Position numbers and translations under genes: made by a program. This document shows positions 1-6,415 of a DNA stretch of 8,810 nucleotides, in pieces. Within the stretch, counting starts at the first letter, position 1; each line of letters begins with the position of its first letter. The notes under the pieces are model-generated. The model did no database searches. It saw nothing but the letters and a program-made list of their open reading frames with translations, and was not told the origin of the DNA. Source of the stretch: Actinomycetes bacterium (lineage in GTDB: Bacteria; Actinomycetota; Thermoleophilia; BMS3ABIN01); the NCBI GenBank assembly GCA_021790075.1, contig JAJYIN010000079.1, positions 1 to 8,810 of the forward strand, read 5' to 3'.

Positions 1-300
1 TCTTTCGCGGCCACCAGCCAGCTGGCCCGGGTCATGAACGAGACCGCGTTTACAGTCATGTTTCAGGAGGGAAACAACCTTAACGTGCATATCGCCCAGG
101 TTTTAGAAAACATCCTACTGGTTGTATGCTTCCAAAAGAGCACGCAGATAGGTAAGGTTAGGCTGATAACTGCCCACGCTGCCAAGCCGCTGGCGCGGGC
201 GCTCGGGCAGCCAGGCGAAGAAGCCGATAACCTGGACGGCTCCCCCGGGGAAGGCAGTGATAACGCCCTGGACGAGTTGATGAAGGCGCAAGGAGAATGA
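1..300 (+). CDS. mglB: Roadblock/LC7-domain protein, MglB-like (C-terminal part, 5' end outside window)
   Basis: The frame is open from base 1 to TGA at 298-300, giving the last 99 residues of a protein whose start lies before the window. The visible part resembles the second half of a Roadblock/LC7 domain: a helix (SFAATSQLARVMNE), then strands FTVMFQEG, NVHIAQV and ILLVVCF, then an IGKVRLITAHAA helix, followed by an acidic Gly/Pro-rich tail ending ALDELMKAQGE. Known of the family: MglB is a homodimeric Roadblock GAP/GEF-type partner that acts on the Ras-like GTPase MglA to set cell polarity, studied in Myxococcus and Thermus. The neighbour supports this, because the stop is one base before the GTG of an MglA gene, so the two should be co-transcribed and translationally coupled. 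An ATG at 34 lies inside the domain and is not the true start. The MglB assignment depends mainly on the pairing with MglA; the Roadblock fold itself is fairly secure. Confidence 0.8.
   Translation, partial: SFAATSQLARVMNETAFTVMFQEGNNLNVHIAQVLENILLVVCFQKSTQIGKVRLITAHAAKPLARALGQPGEEADNLDGSPGEGSDNALDELMKAQGE
290..295 (+). promoter_or_regulatory. Ribosome binding site of mglA
   Basis: AAGGAG sits inside the last codons of the upstream MglB-like gene, 6 bases before the GTG at 302. It decides the non-ATG start of mglA and suggests translational coupling of the two genes. Confidence 0.7.
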
Positions 301-301
301 A

Positions 302-913
302 GTGGCACTGATCAACCTGGCGGCAGGCGAAATCAATTACAAGATCGTCTATTACGGTTGCGCCCTGGGCGGCAAGACGACCAGCATCCAGTATATTTAC
401 CGCAAGGTAAACCCTCAGGTAAAGGGAAAGCTGGTCTCGATTGCGACTGAGGAGGAACGCACCCTTTACTTTGATTTCCTGCCGCTGACGCTGGAAAAGG
501 TGCGTGGCCTGAAGACACGCTTTCATCTTTATACGGTTCCCGGCCAACCGCAGTACAACGCCAGCCGCAAGTTGGTGATCCAGGGAGTCGACGGCATCGT
601 CTTCGTGATCGATTCCCAGATCGACAGGCTGGACGACAATATCGAAGCGTACCTGAACATGTGGGACAACCTGGCCGACCAGGGCGACAGCCCCCTGGAC
701 CTGGGCCTGGTGCTCCAGTTCAACAAGCGCGATCTCACCAACATTTTCTCGAGCGCCGACCTGAACGAGCTCCTGAACCAGACCGGTTCGCCGACTGTGG
801 AATCATGCGCCCTTACAGGCGTAGGCGTGTTTGATGCGCTGAAGCTGGTCACCAAGCAGGTAATCGCCAGCACCGAGGCAGCCACCCCCACCTCCGAGCC
901 CTCCTCCTGCTGA
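302..913 (+). CDS. mglA: MglA-type Ras-like small GTPase
   Basis: A 203-residue cytoplasmic GTPase of the MglA family (Thermus MglA is about 196 residues), expected to switch between GTP and GDP states to control cell polarity or motility together with MglB. Visible motifs: N-terminus ALINLAAGEINYKIVYYG; P-loop G19-CALG-G24-K25-T26; TEEERTLYFDFLPL (50-62) with R53 at the MglA arginine-finger position; TVPGQ (78-82), which replaces the DxxG of Ras and is diagnostic for MglA, with Q82 at the catalytic position; ASRKLVIQGVDGIVFV (87-102); NKRD (141-144) for guanine recognition; and the ALTGVGVFDALK region (170-181). The tail (187-203) is Ser/Thr/Pro-rich and less conserved. The start is GTG at 302, chosen because AAGGAG (290-295) lies 6 bases upstream and the protein then begins exactly as MglA does. 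The P-loop is odd: residue 21, equivalent to Ras Gly12, is Ala instead of Gly. Confidence 0.93.
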   Translation: MALINLAAGEINYKIVYYGCALGGKTTSIQYIYRKVNPQVKGKLVSIATEEERTLYFDFLPLTLEKVRGLKTRFHLYTVPGQPQYNASRKLVIQGVDGIVFVIDSQIDRLDDNIEAYLNMWDNLADQGDSPLDLGLVLQFNKRDLTNIFSSADLNELLNQTGSPTVESCALTGVGVFDALKLVTKQVIASTEAATPTSEPSSC

Positions 914-970
914 GAATCTATCTCAAAAGGTTGTCTAGCGCGGCCGAGCGGAAAGGCCAAACCTGGCAGT

Positions 971-1582
971 CTATGGCCCGCTGCGGGCTTCTGTTTCCCC
1001 AGCCAGGATCGCGCTTACCAGGTCCCCCACGCCATTGATGCCGCCATCGATGAGCGTATAGCACCTGAGCAGATGCCCGGGTCGGTGCATGTCGCTGCCG
1101 CCCATCTCCGCCAAGCCGTACCTGACGGCCACATCACGGGCCCTCCTGCTGGCCTCCTGGTCAGGCCAGTTGCCATTGTAGACCTCGATGCCGTCCACTT
1201 GGCGCGCGACCTGCTCAATGAATTCTGCCGGCGCCCGGCCGCCGCCGATGCCGGCAAAGGGATGCGCCCAAACCACCGCTGTTTCCTCCGGCCTCGACCG
1301 GCGGTCCGGCAGCGGCATCAGCGGCTGGAGCCCCCTTAGAAACTCGAGGTCGGCTGAATAGACAAGGAAGTCTCCCTGTTCAGACGAGATCTCCACCCCG
1401 GGGATAACCAGGACTCCAGGAGAACCGGTGGTGGCGAGATAGTCATAGTCTTCCATGTCGCCATGGTTGGTCACACAGATGGTCTTCAGGCCCTTGACGC
1501 CCGCCTCGCGCAGATATTCCCCAATAGAGAGAGCGGAGCAGCGGCTGCCCGGCGACGTGTGCACGTGTGTATCGAGGCGCAT
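971..1582 (-). CDS. PHP-domain metal-dependent phosphoesterase
   Basis: A 203-residue protein with the polymerase-and-histidinol-phosphatase (PHP) fold, which hydrolyses phosphoester bonds with a cluster of divalent metals. The metal-ligand motifs are all visible in order: DTHVHT (4-9; H6, H8), TNHGD (38-42; H40), IPGVEIS (60-66; E64), WAHPF (105-109; H107) and GGSDMH (161-166; D164, H166). There is no signal peptide or membrane segment, so it is cytoplasmic. The ATG at 1582 is preceded by GGAG 9 bases away, and the N-terminal DTHVHTS placement is typical for a complete protein. It starts 27 bases after the stop of the nucleotidyltransferase fusion gene and is probably its operon partner. Relatives include RNase AM/nucleoside bisphosphatase-like (TrpH) and tyrosine-phosphatase (CpsB) enzymes. 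The capsule-type context makes a role in polysaccharide or nucleotide metabolism thinkable, but the substrate cannot be read from the sequence. Confidence 0.9.
   Translation of the reverse strand: MRLDTHVHTSPGSRCSALSIGEYLREAGVKGLKTICVTNHGDMEDYDYLATTGSPGVLVIPGVEISSEQGDFLVYSADLEFLRGLQPLMPLPDRRSRPEETAVVWAHPFAGIGGGRAPAEFIEQVARQVDGIEVYNGNWPDQEASRRARDVAVRYGLAEMGGSDMHRPGHLLRCYTLIDGGINGVGDLVSAILAGETEARSGP
976..996 (+). terminator. Possible intrinsic terminator of mglBA
   Basis: GCCCG (976-980), loop CTG and CGGGC (984-988) form a short GC-only hairpin followed by TTCTGTTT, about 60 bases after the mglA stop. It overlaps the last codons of the convergent PHP gene. The stem is short and the T-tract is interrupted, so this is only a candidate. 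Confidence 0.3.
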
Positions 1583-1609
1583 CGCGGGGAACTCCGGCCG
1601 GCGGTCGGG

Positions 1610-4126
1610 CTAGACTTCTTCCTGCTCGTGCGCGGCCATGATCTCATCCAGGCGGGCCGAGTAACGCTCGAGCAGATCCTGGGAGTCCTCCATGGTATTG
1701 CCTTCCGCATAGATCTCGAACAGGGGCTCGTCGGGTGAAGGCAGGATCTGCACCCAGCCTTCGTCGTAGAAAATCTTGACGCCGTCCAGGCGGTCGACGT
1801 TCTCTTCCTCCAGCGCGCTTTCAGAAATCTCCCGCATGACCGCGCCCTTGAGCGACCAGGGACAGCTCTTTGATTCCTTCAGCAGCATGGTGTCTGGGAT
1901 CTCAGCCACCAGTTCCGACAGCGGTTTATCAGACAGGGCCAGCAGCTCCAGTACCTTGCCCATGCTCATGAGGGCGTCGTGAGCCGGCAGGAACCGCGGG
2001 AAGATGTAATCGCCGCCCACGGCGCCGGCAAAGATCACGTCCGGCTCTGTGGCCGCCCCGGTAAGCGCCGCCTGGGAGACCTTGGTACGCACTATCCGGC
2101 AACTGGTGCTCTCGACCAGCTGCTCGGCCAGCCGCGAGACGGTCAACGGCAGCGCTATCCTGCCGCACTCATCGCTGCCGGCAGTGAGCTTGAGCAACAG
2201 GAAGAGGGTCTTTTCCGGGGAAATCTCATGGCCCTTCTCGTCCACCAGGAACAGCTTCTCAGCGGCGTTGTCGATGGCAATGCCGAGATCGGCCCCGGCG
2301 GATACGACCATTTTCTGCAAACGTGAGGAATCGGACTCCATGCGGGTGGCCGTCGCCCACGACTTGTTCTCGTCCAGGAACGTGTTCAAGGCGATGATCT
2401 CCGCCCCTAGCTGCGAAAGCATGCGGCCGGCGATCAGGGAGGCGGAACTGTAGCTGTAGTCCAACACGAAACGGAAGCGCCGGGCCCGGATCTTCTCGAC
2501 GTCCCACGTGGAAAGCAGGCCCTGGATGTATTCTTCTGTGGAGCGGGCCGGGTAGATGATCCGTCCCAGCTCGGTGTAAAAGGCACGCCGGTAATTGTGG
2601 CGGTTGTAATATTTCTCGATCTCGCGCTCGGTGCTCTCGGAAATGGGGCTGCCGGGCGGCTCAAAGAAGAGTATCTGGATCACCTCAGGGTGCCAGGCCG
2701 AAACACGCACGTGGATGCCGCCGCTGGCGTTGCCGCTCTTGAGGCCGAACCGGTTGACGGCGGCCGGCGTCACCCTTAGGTCGCGCACGTTGACGCCGGT
2801 TGACGAAAGCCCGGCGATGATGGCTCGCTTGATCATGCGGGAGGCCGGGTGCTCGTCCCGGCTGCAGGTCACCTGGGCCCCTTTGTCCAGGGCCGTGCCA
2901 TAGGCCATGCCCAGCTTGAGCGCCAGCTCCGCGGTGATGTCCACATTTACCAGCCCGGAGACCCCGTCCCTGCCAAACAGCGTCGACAGCGCCCGCCATT
3001 CCCAGATGATGCTGGAAAAGACATGGGCGCCGGCCTCGATTACCTTGAACGGGTAGATCTTGACATTGCTGGCGATCATGCTGTGATCGCCGATGCTGCA
3101 TTCATCACCGATGGCCGCGTTGGCGTGGATGGTGGCTGCCGGCTTGATGTCGCAGTTCTTGCCGATGATCGATCCGCTCACTTTCGCTCCAGACCCTATG
3201 TATGTATTGGAGTCAATGACGCAGTGATCGGTTTCGGCATTGTCCTTGACGATGACATTGTTGCCGAAGATCGAGTATGGCTGTATCTTGGCGGCCGGGT
3301 CGATCTTGGAATAATCGCCGATGAGCGCGGGGCCGCGGATGTTGTCCAGCCCGTCCAGGTTCAGCTTCTCGCCGATGTAGATGTTCTCATGGAGACGGAT
3401 GCCCGGGATATCAACCTTCACCTTGCCGTCGAGGGCGTCGTGATTGGCCCTCAGGTACTGGTTGATGTTGCCGATGTCCTGCCAGTAGCCGTCGCAGGGG
3501 AATCCGTACAAGGGCTTACCCCGCTCCAGCATCTTGGGGAAAAGATCCTTGCTGAAATCGTACTTGGTGTTCTCCGGTATATATTCGAAAATCTCGGGCT
3601 CGAATACGTAGATGCCGGTGTTGACGTAGTCACTGAAAACCTGCCCCCAGCTGGGCTTTTCCAGAAACTGCTTGATGTGCTTCTCTTCGTCTACGATGAC
3701 GACGCCGAATTCCAGCGGGTTCTCGACACTCTTCAGGGCTATGGTTATCATCGAGCCTTTACTGTTGTGGAAATCGATGATATCGGTGATGTTGAAGTCA
3801 GTGAGGGCGTCGCCACTGATGACTATAAAGGTCTCGTCGAGATGCTCGGCGGCGTTGCGGACGCTGCCGGCTGTTCCCAGCGGCGTCTCCTCTACCGAGT
3901 ACTCGATGGATACCCCCAGCGCGGAGCCATCGCCGAAATATCCCCTGATGCTTTGTGGCAGGAAAGCGACCGTGACCACAATGTCGGTCAGTCCGTGCTT
4001 GCCGAGCAACTCGATGATGTGCTCCATGCACGGCTTGTTGACGATGGGAACCATCGGTTTCGGCTGGTTGCTCGTGAGCGGCCTCAACCGGGTGCCCTCC
4101 CCTCCCGCCATAACTACTGCCTTCAT
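1610..4126 (-). CDS. Sugar-1-phosphate nucleotidyltransferase (mannose-1-phosphate guanylyltransferase type) fused to a degenerate phosphomannomutase-like domain
   Basis: An 838-residue, three-part cytoplasmic protein. Residues 1-235 form a nucleotidyltransferase: GGEGTRLRPLT (8-18), QPKPM (21-25), PLGTAGSV (82-89), SGDALTD (104-110, metal-binding D106), EKP (156-158), VNTGIYVF (168-175) and YWQDIGN (214-220). It should make an NDP-sugar, most likely GDP-mannose, from sugar-1-phosphate and NTP. Residues about 246-375 form a left-handed beta-helix of hexapeptide repeats (IG/AxI type). Residues 384-838 resemble phosphomannomutase/phosphoglucomutase, starting at FGRDGVSGLVN. The mutase half looks inactive: the phosphoserine loop reads VSAWHP instead of TASHNP, the metal loop DNAAEK (619-624) instead of DGDxDR, and the phosphate loop LPSPDEP (795-801) instead of RPSGTEP. 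The start ATG follows AAAGGGG, and a promoter lies just upstream. It probably forms an operon with the PHP gene. The nucleotide and sugar specificity are inferred from the fusion architecture, not proven. Confidence 0.85.
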   Translation of the reverse strand: MKAVVMAGGEGTRLRPLTSNQPKPMVPIVNKPCMEHIIELLGKHGLTDIVVTVAFLPQSIRGYFGDGSALGVSIEYSVEETPLGTAGSVRNAAEHLDETFIVISGDALTDFNITDIIDFHNSKGSMITIALKSVENPLEFGVVIVDEEKHIKQFLEKPSWGQVFSDYVNTGIYVFEPEIFEYIPENTKYDFSKDLFPKMLERGKPLYGFPCDGYWQDIGNINQYLRANHDALDGKVKVDIPGIRLHENIYIGEKLNLDGLDNIRGPALIGDYSKIDPAAKIQPYSIFGNNVIVKDNAETDHCVIDSNTYIGSGAKVSGSIIGKNCDIKPAATIHANAAIGDECSIGDHSMIASNVKIYPFKVIEAGAHVFSSIIWEWRALSTLFGRDGVSGLVNVDITAELALKLGMAYGTALDKGAQVTCSRDEHPASRMIKRAIIAGLSSTGVNVRDLRVTPAAVNRFGLKSGNASGGIHVRVSAWHPEVIQILFFEPPGSPISESTEREIEKYYNRHNYRRAFYTELGRIIYPARSTEEYIQGLLSTWDVEKIRARRFRFVLDYSYSSASLIAGRMLSQLGAEIIALNTFLDENKSWATATRMESDSSRLQKMVVSAGADLGIAIDNAAEKLFLVDEKGHEISPEKTLFLLLKLTAGSDECGRIALPLTVSRLAEQLVESTSCRIVRTKVSQAALTGAATEPDVIFAGAVGGDYIFPRFLPAHDALMSMGKVLELLALSDKPLSELVAEIPDTMLLKESKSCPWSLKGAVMREISESALEEENVDRLDGVKIFYDEGWVQILPSPDEPLFEIYAEGNTMEDSQDLLERYSARLDEIMAAHEQEEV

Positions 4127-4151
4127 CTAGCCCCTTTCTTCCTTTTGGAGA

Positions 4152-4179
4152 AGTCTACGTCCCCGGCCCTGTTTGTCAA
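4152..4179 (-). promoter_or_regulatory. Sigma70-type promoter of the nucleotidyltransferase-PHP operon
   Basis: On the - strand, TTGACA (4179-4174, a perfect -35) is followed by a 16-base spacer and TAGACT (4157-4152, four of six -10 bases). Transcription would start near 4145 and give a leader of about 20 bases containing AAAGGGG before the ATG at 4126. The -35 begins two bases after the T-tract of the pgsA terminator. Confidence 0.6.
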
Positions 4180-4181
4180 CC

Positions 4182-4211
4182 AAAAAGGCGCAGGCAGGAC
4201 ACACTTGCGCC
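4182..4211 (-). terminator. Rho-independent terminator after pgsA
   Basis: On the - strand, GGCGCA (4211-4206), a 13-base loop and TGCGCC (4192-4187) form a perfect 6-bp stem followed directly by TTTTT (4186-4182). It lies 4 bases past the pgsA stop codon and separates pgsA transcription from the next promoter. Confidence 0.7.
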
Positions 4212-4214
4212 CGG

Positions 4215-4790
4215 CTAGTGTTCGTTCGCTGTCCGGGAGCGCCCGGCCAGTGACAGGCCCCGCACAATGTACGCCACTCCGGAAAGCAGAGAACCGGCTA
4301 CTCCTGCCCAGAACAGCCAGCGTCCAAGCTCGATGCCGCCGGGTCTGAAACCGGCCATCACCATGACGATGGCCACCATGATCAGAGCCGTATAGGACTT
4401 GCCCAGATACGAGACGCGTAGCTTCACGCCCCGCCTCATGAGCATTTTATACCCAAGAATCATAAAAAAATCCCGCGCCACTACGAGGGCGACCCCGGCG
4501 ACCGGCAACGTACCCCTGACCGCCAGAACGACGATGGTGGAGCTGACCAGAATGCGGTCGGCCACCGGGTCGAGCGACTTACCCAGCTCGGTAACGGCGC
4601 CGGCGCCCCGGGCCAGGCGGCCGTCCAGGAAGTCGGTCAGTGCGGCGCCAATGAAAATAGCGGTCGCCAGCGCGCTGGAACCGTCGGGTGAACGGAAAAG
4701 CAAAAAAACTATCACCGGCGCAGCCAGGATGCGCAGGCTGGTAAGAACGTTGGCGGCAACTGCCAGGGCGGCCTCCTTTAAAACAGGCAT
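4215..4790 (-). CDS. pgsA: CDP-alcohol phosphatidyltransferase, PgsA-like (CDP-diacylglycerol--glycerol-3-phosphate 3-phosphatidyltransferase)
   Basis: A 191-residue integral membrane enzyme. It should transfer a phosphatidyl group from CDP-diacylglycerol to an alcohol, most likely glycerol-3-phosphate, giving phosphatidylglycerol phosphate for membrane lipid synthesis. The full family motif D-x2-DG-x2-AR-x8-G-x3-D-x3-D is present at D53, D56, G57, A60, R61, G70, D74 and D78. Hydrophobic segments lie near 21-33, 40-52, 81-107, 133-147 and 159-177. The N-terminal NVLTSLRI matches the usual opening of PgsA (NxLTxxRI). The start is uncertain: the ATG at 4790 lacks a spaced Shine-Dalgarno, while a strong AAAGGAGG lies within codons 4-6 and would suit a CTG at 4766 (see findings). 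It ends in its own terminator, so it is the last gene of its transcript. Alcohol specificity (glycerol-P or inositol-P) is inferred from overall resemblance. Confidence 0.85.
   Translation of the reverse strand: MPVLKEAALAVAANVLTSLRILAAPVIVFLLFRSPDGSSALATAIFIGAALTDFLDGRLARGAGAVTELGKSLDPVADRILVSSTIVVLAVRGTLPVAGVALVVARDFFMILGYKMLMRRGVKLRVSYLGKSYTALIMVAIVMVMAGFRPGGIELGRWLFWAGVAGSLLSGVAYIVRGLSLAGRSRTANEH
4772..4779 (-). promoter_or_regulatory. Strong Shine-Dalgarno inside the pgsA reading frame
   Basis: AAAGGAGG on the - strand covers codons 4-7 of the pgsA frame as opened from ATG 4790. It is followed after 5 bases by an in-frame CTG (4766-4764), from which the protein would begin with the usual short PgsA N-terminus. 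No ATG, GTG or TTG lies at a suitable distance in any frame. Confidence 0.45.
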
Positions 4791-4797
4791 TCCAGCG

Positions 4798-4857
4798 GTG
4801 TAAAGATATCACAGCCGGGACAATGCCTGTTACTGTTCTGAGGCAGCGCCTTTACAC
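4798..4857. repeat. 8-bp inverted repeat GTGTAAAG/CTTTACAC upstream of pgsA
   Basis: GTGTAAAG at 4798-4805 and its exact reverse complement CTTTACAC at 4850-4857 enclose 44 bases. Inside lies a second, shorter inverted pair, TGCCT (4824-4828) and AGGCA (4841-4845). The whole lies in the 88-base gap between the zinc-ribbon gene and pgsA. It could be an operator pair or an RNA structure; no T-tract marks it as a terminator. Confidence 0.4.
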
Positions 4858-4899
4858 GCGGCTATGCGAAAATTGCCGTTACTGCTCCCTGAGGCAGCG
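4821..4899. repeat. Diverged direct repeat at the 3' end of the zinc-ribbon gene
   Basis: GTTACTGTTCTGAGGCAGCG (4829-4848) and GTTACTGCTCCCTGAGGCAGCG (4878-4899) are near-identical apart from a 2-base length difference and a substitution. Weaker similarity extends upstream (CAATGCCT against ATTGCC). The right copy encodes the last residues and stop codon of the zinc-ribbon gene; the left copy is intergenic. Confidence 0.5.
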
Positions 4900-5526
4900 G
4901 CGGCAAAGCAGGAAACCGGCCGCCAGCGAGGTGATGCCCGGCAGCAGCCTGGACATGGCCGGCATCAGCGGCCCCGGCGCCCCCACCATCCAGGCGATGG
5001 GGAGGGCCAGGGCAAAACCGATGATCATCAGAACACTGCCCAACGATACCGCCAGCAACCGCACCAGCGGATGCGCATCCAGGAATTCCGATACCTCCTT
5101 CAGGGAAGGCCCGAGGCCGGCCAGCCAGACATGCTTCCTGCCGGCAGCACAGCCAAGTCCCCTCCAAAGGAGGACAAAGCCAAGGATCAATGGCAGCAGG
5201 GCGAAAATCACCAGGTCGGTAAAACCCGTCAGCACTGTCTCACTCTTGCCATAAACGAGCCGCAGACCGAAAGCCAGGGTTGCGAGCACGCCCGCCGGCG
5301 CCGCCAGGAAGCCGGCTCCCGTTGCCAGGCGGCTCTTCATGAGACCGTGGAAGCTCCTCCTGGTCGCGGGCGGACCCACCACCGTCATGGCTCCGGAGCC
5401 GGCATCTGTGCCGGCCGCCTGGCCGGCCTGCTTTCCCGGCAGGCCGATGCCGCAGCCGGCGCAATAATGGGTCTCAGCGGTATAGCTGGCGCCACACCTG
5501 GCGCATGTCTTGAGCGGGTATGCCAT
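4879..5526 (-). CDS. Zinc-ribbon membrane protein of unknown function
   Basis: I do not recognise a specific family. Taking ATG 5526, the protein has 215 residues. It opens with a zinc ribbon, CARC (8-11) and CAGC (22-25), that is CxxC-x10-CxxC, followed by a Gly/Ala/Thr-rich linker to about 55. Four hydrophobic stretches follow, near 69-92, 99-121, 154-182 and 189-208, so it is an inner-membrane protein with a small cytoplasmic metal-binding head. A Cys pair (C208, C211) sits at the very C-terminus. A TTG at 5556 would add ten residues (MFLETTCSLQ) in front, but it has no ribosome binding site and the zinc ribbon normally sits close to the N-terminus. The ATG also lacks a clear Shine-Dalgarno. 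It lies 85 bases after the ABC permease gene and 88 before pgsA, all on one strand, so co-transcription with either is possible. Similar small zinc-ribbon membrane proteins are common and mostly uncharacterised. Confidence 0.75.
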   Translation of the reverse strand: MAYPLKTCARCGASYTAETHYCAGCGIGLPGKQAGQAAGTDAGSGAMTVVGPPATRRSFHGLMKSRLATGAGFLAAPAGVLATLAFGLRLVYGKSETVLTGFTDLVIFALLPLILGFVLLWRGLGCAAGRKHVWLAGLGPSLKEVSEFLDAHPLVRLLAVSLGSVLMIIGFALALPIAWMVGAPGPLMPAMSRLLPGITSLAAGFLLCRRCLREQ

Positions 5527-5611
5527 TTGCAGTGAGCACGTGGTTTCCAGGAACAATTGCTGGATCGCGAAGCCTTTTTCGGAAACCGAGGGTGAAATCT
5601 TGAGGCGGCGC

Positions 5612-6415
5612 TCAGGTGATGCGTTTGTAGGCCCTCACAGCCAGCAGGATAAAGACAATCAGAATGCCGGCTATCCACAGCAGCGCCTGGCCGATATAGT
5701 CGGTCGTGCCGTAGAGCATCAGCGAGCGGAGCGCGTCCACGGTGACCGTCACCGGCTGATGGGCGGCAAAATCCTGCAGCCAGGAGGGCATCGTCTGGAC
5801 CGGCACAAATGCTCCGCTGGCGAACACCAGGGGGAAAATCCAGATGAAGCTGGCGACCTGGACCGTTTCCGGATCGCGCACCGTCAGGCCGATCGTGGCG
5901 GAGATCCAGGAAAATGAATAACCGAACAACAGCACCAGCACCAGTGCGGCGACCCCGTGGAAAAACCCTCCCTGAAAACGGAAGCCCAGCAGCGTTCCCA
6001 CGCCGACCATCAGCAGGACCACGAAGAGGTTCCTGATCAGGTCGGCTGAGGTCCGGCCGGCCAGCACGGATGAGCGCGCGATGGGAAGGGAGCGGAAGCG
6101 GTCTACCATACCCTTGGAGAGGTCGTCGGCAAGCCCGACAGAGGTCGCCGTGGAGCCAAACAGGGCGACCTGCATCAGGATTCCGGGCAGCAGGAACTCG
6201 ATATAACTTCCCGTGCCGGTGGATATGCTGATGGCGCCGCCAAAAACATAGTTGAACAGGAGCAGGAACATCACCGGCTGCACGGTAGAGAACACCAGTA
6301 ACTGCGGAATGCGGATGTAGCGCTTGAGGTTCCGCCTGGTCAGCATGAGCACGTCGAAGATGTTGTTCTTCACCCGTGCATGCATCCTGGTTGACATGTA
6401 GGAACCTTTGGTCAT
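5612..6415 (-). CDS. ABC-2 type transporter permease, DrrB family
   Basis: A 267-residue membrane subunit of an ABC-2 exporter, the family of the daunorubicin efflux permease DrrB. It begins with a cytoplasmic N-terminus (RVKNNIFDVLMLTRRNLKRY) and an amphipathic RxPQLL stretch. Six hydrophobic segments follow, near 38-58, 74-95, 126-145, 153-178, 187-205 and 243-261. The family-typical segments are QPVMFLLLFNYVFGG (46-60), the cytoplasmic loop MVDRFRSLPIARSSVLAGR (103-121) and FASGAFVPVQTMPSWLQ (198-214). Its ATG overlaps the TGA of the upstream ATPase gene (ATGA at 6415-6412), so the two are translationally coupled and should assemble as a 2+2 exporter. A second possible start is M7 (ATG 6397), giving MSTRMHARVK; the overlap favours M1. 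The substrate is unknown. Hydrophobic drugs are the family precedent, but lipid or glycan export is possible in this envelope-gene neighbourhood. Confidence 0.9.
   Translation of the reverse strand: MTKGSYMSTRMHARVKNNIFDVLMLTRRNLKRYIRIPQLLVFSTVQPVMFLLLFNYVFGGAISISTGTGSYIEFLLPGILMQVALFGSTATSVGLADDLSKGMVDRFRSLPIARSSVLAGRTSADLIRNLFVVLLMVGVGTLLGFRFQGGFFHGVAALVLVLLFGYSFSWISATIGLTVRDPETVQVASFIWIFPLVFASGAFVPVQTMPSWLQDFAAHQPVTVTVDALRSLMLYGTTDYIGQALLWIAGILIVFILLAVRAYKRIT

Noticed and set aside
919..965. A possible hairpin between the mglA and PHP genes (AGGTT/AACCT arms with inner GGCC pairs) as a terminator of the PHP operon.
   Set aside because: Five-base outer arms with a large, poorly paired interior; too weak to annotate.
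2849..4348. A 499-codon open frame on the + strand, opposite the nucleotidyltransferase fusion and pgsA.
   Set aside because: It lies antisense to a gene with clear family motifs, its protein has no recognisable domain and shows the composition of a GC-rich shadow frame.
5542..5587. The GGTTTCC/GGAAACC arms as a terminator for the ABC operon.
   Set aside because: The loop is 32 bases and no T-tract follows, so it does not resemble an intrinsic terminator.
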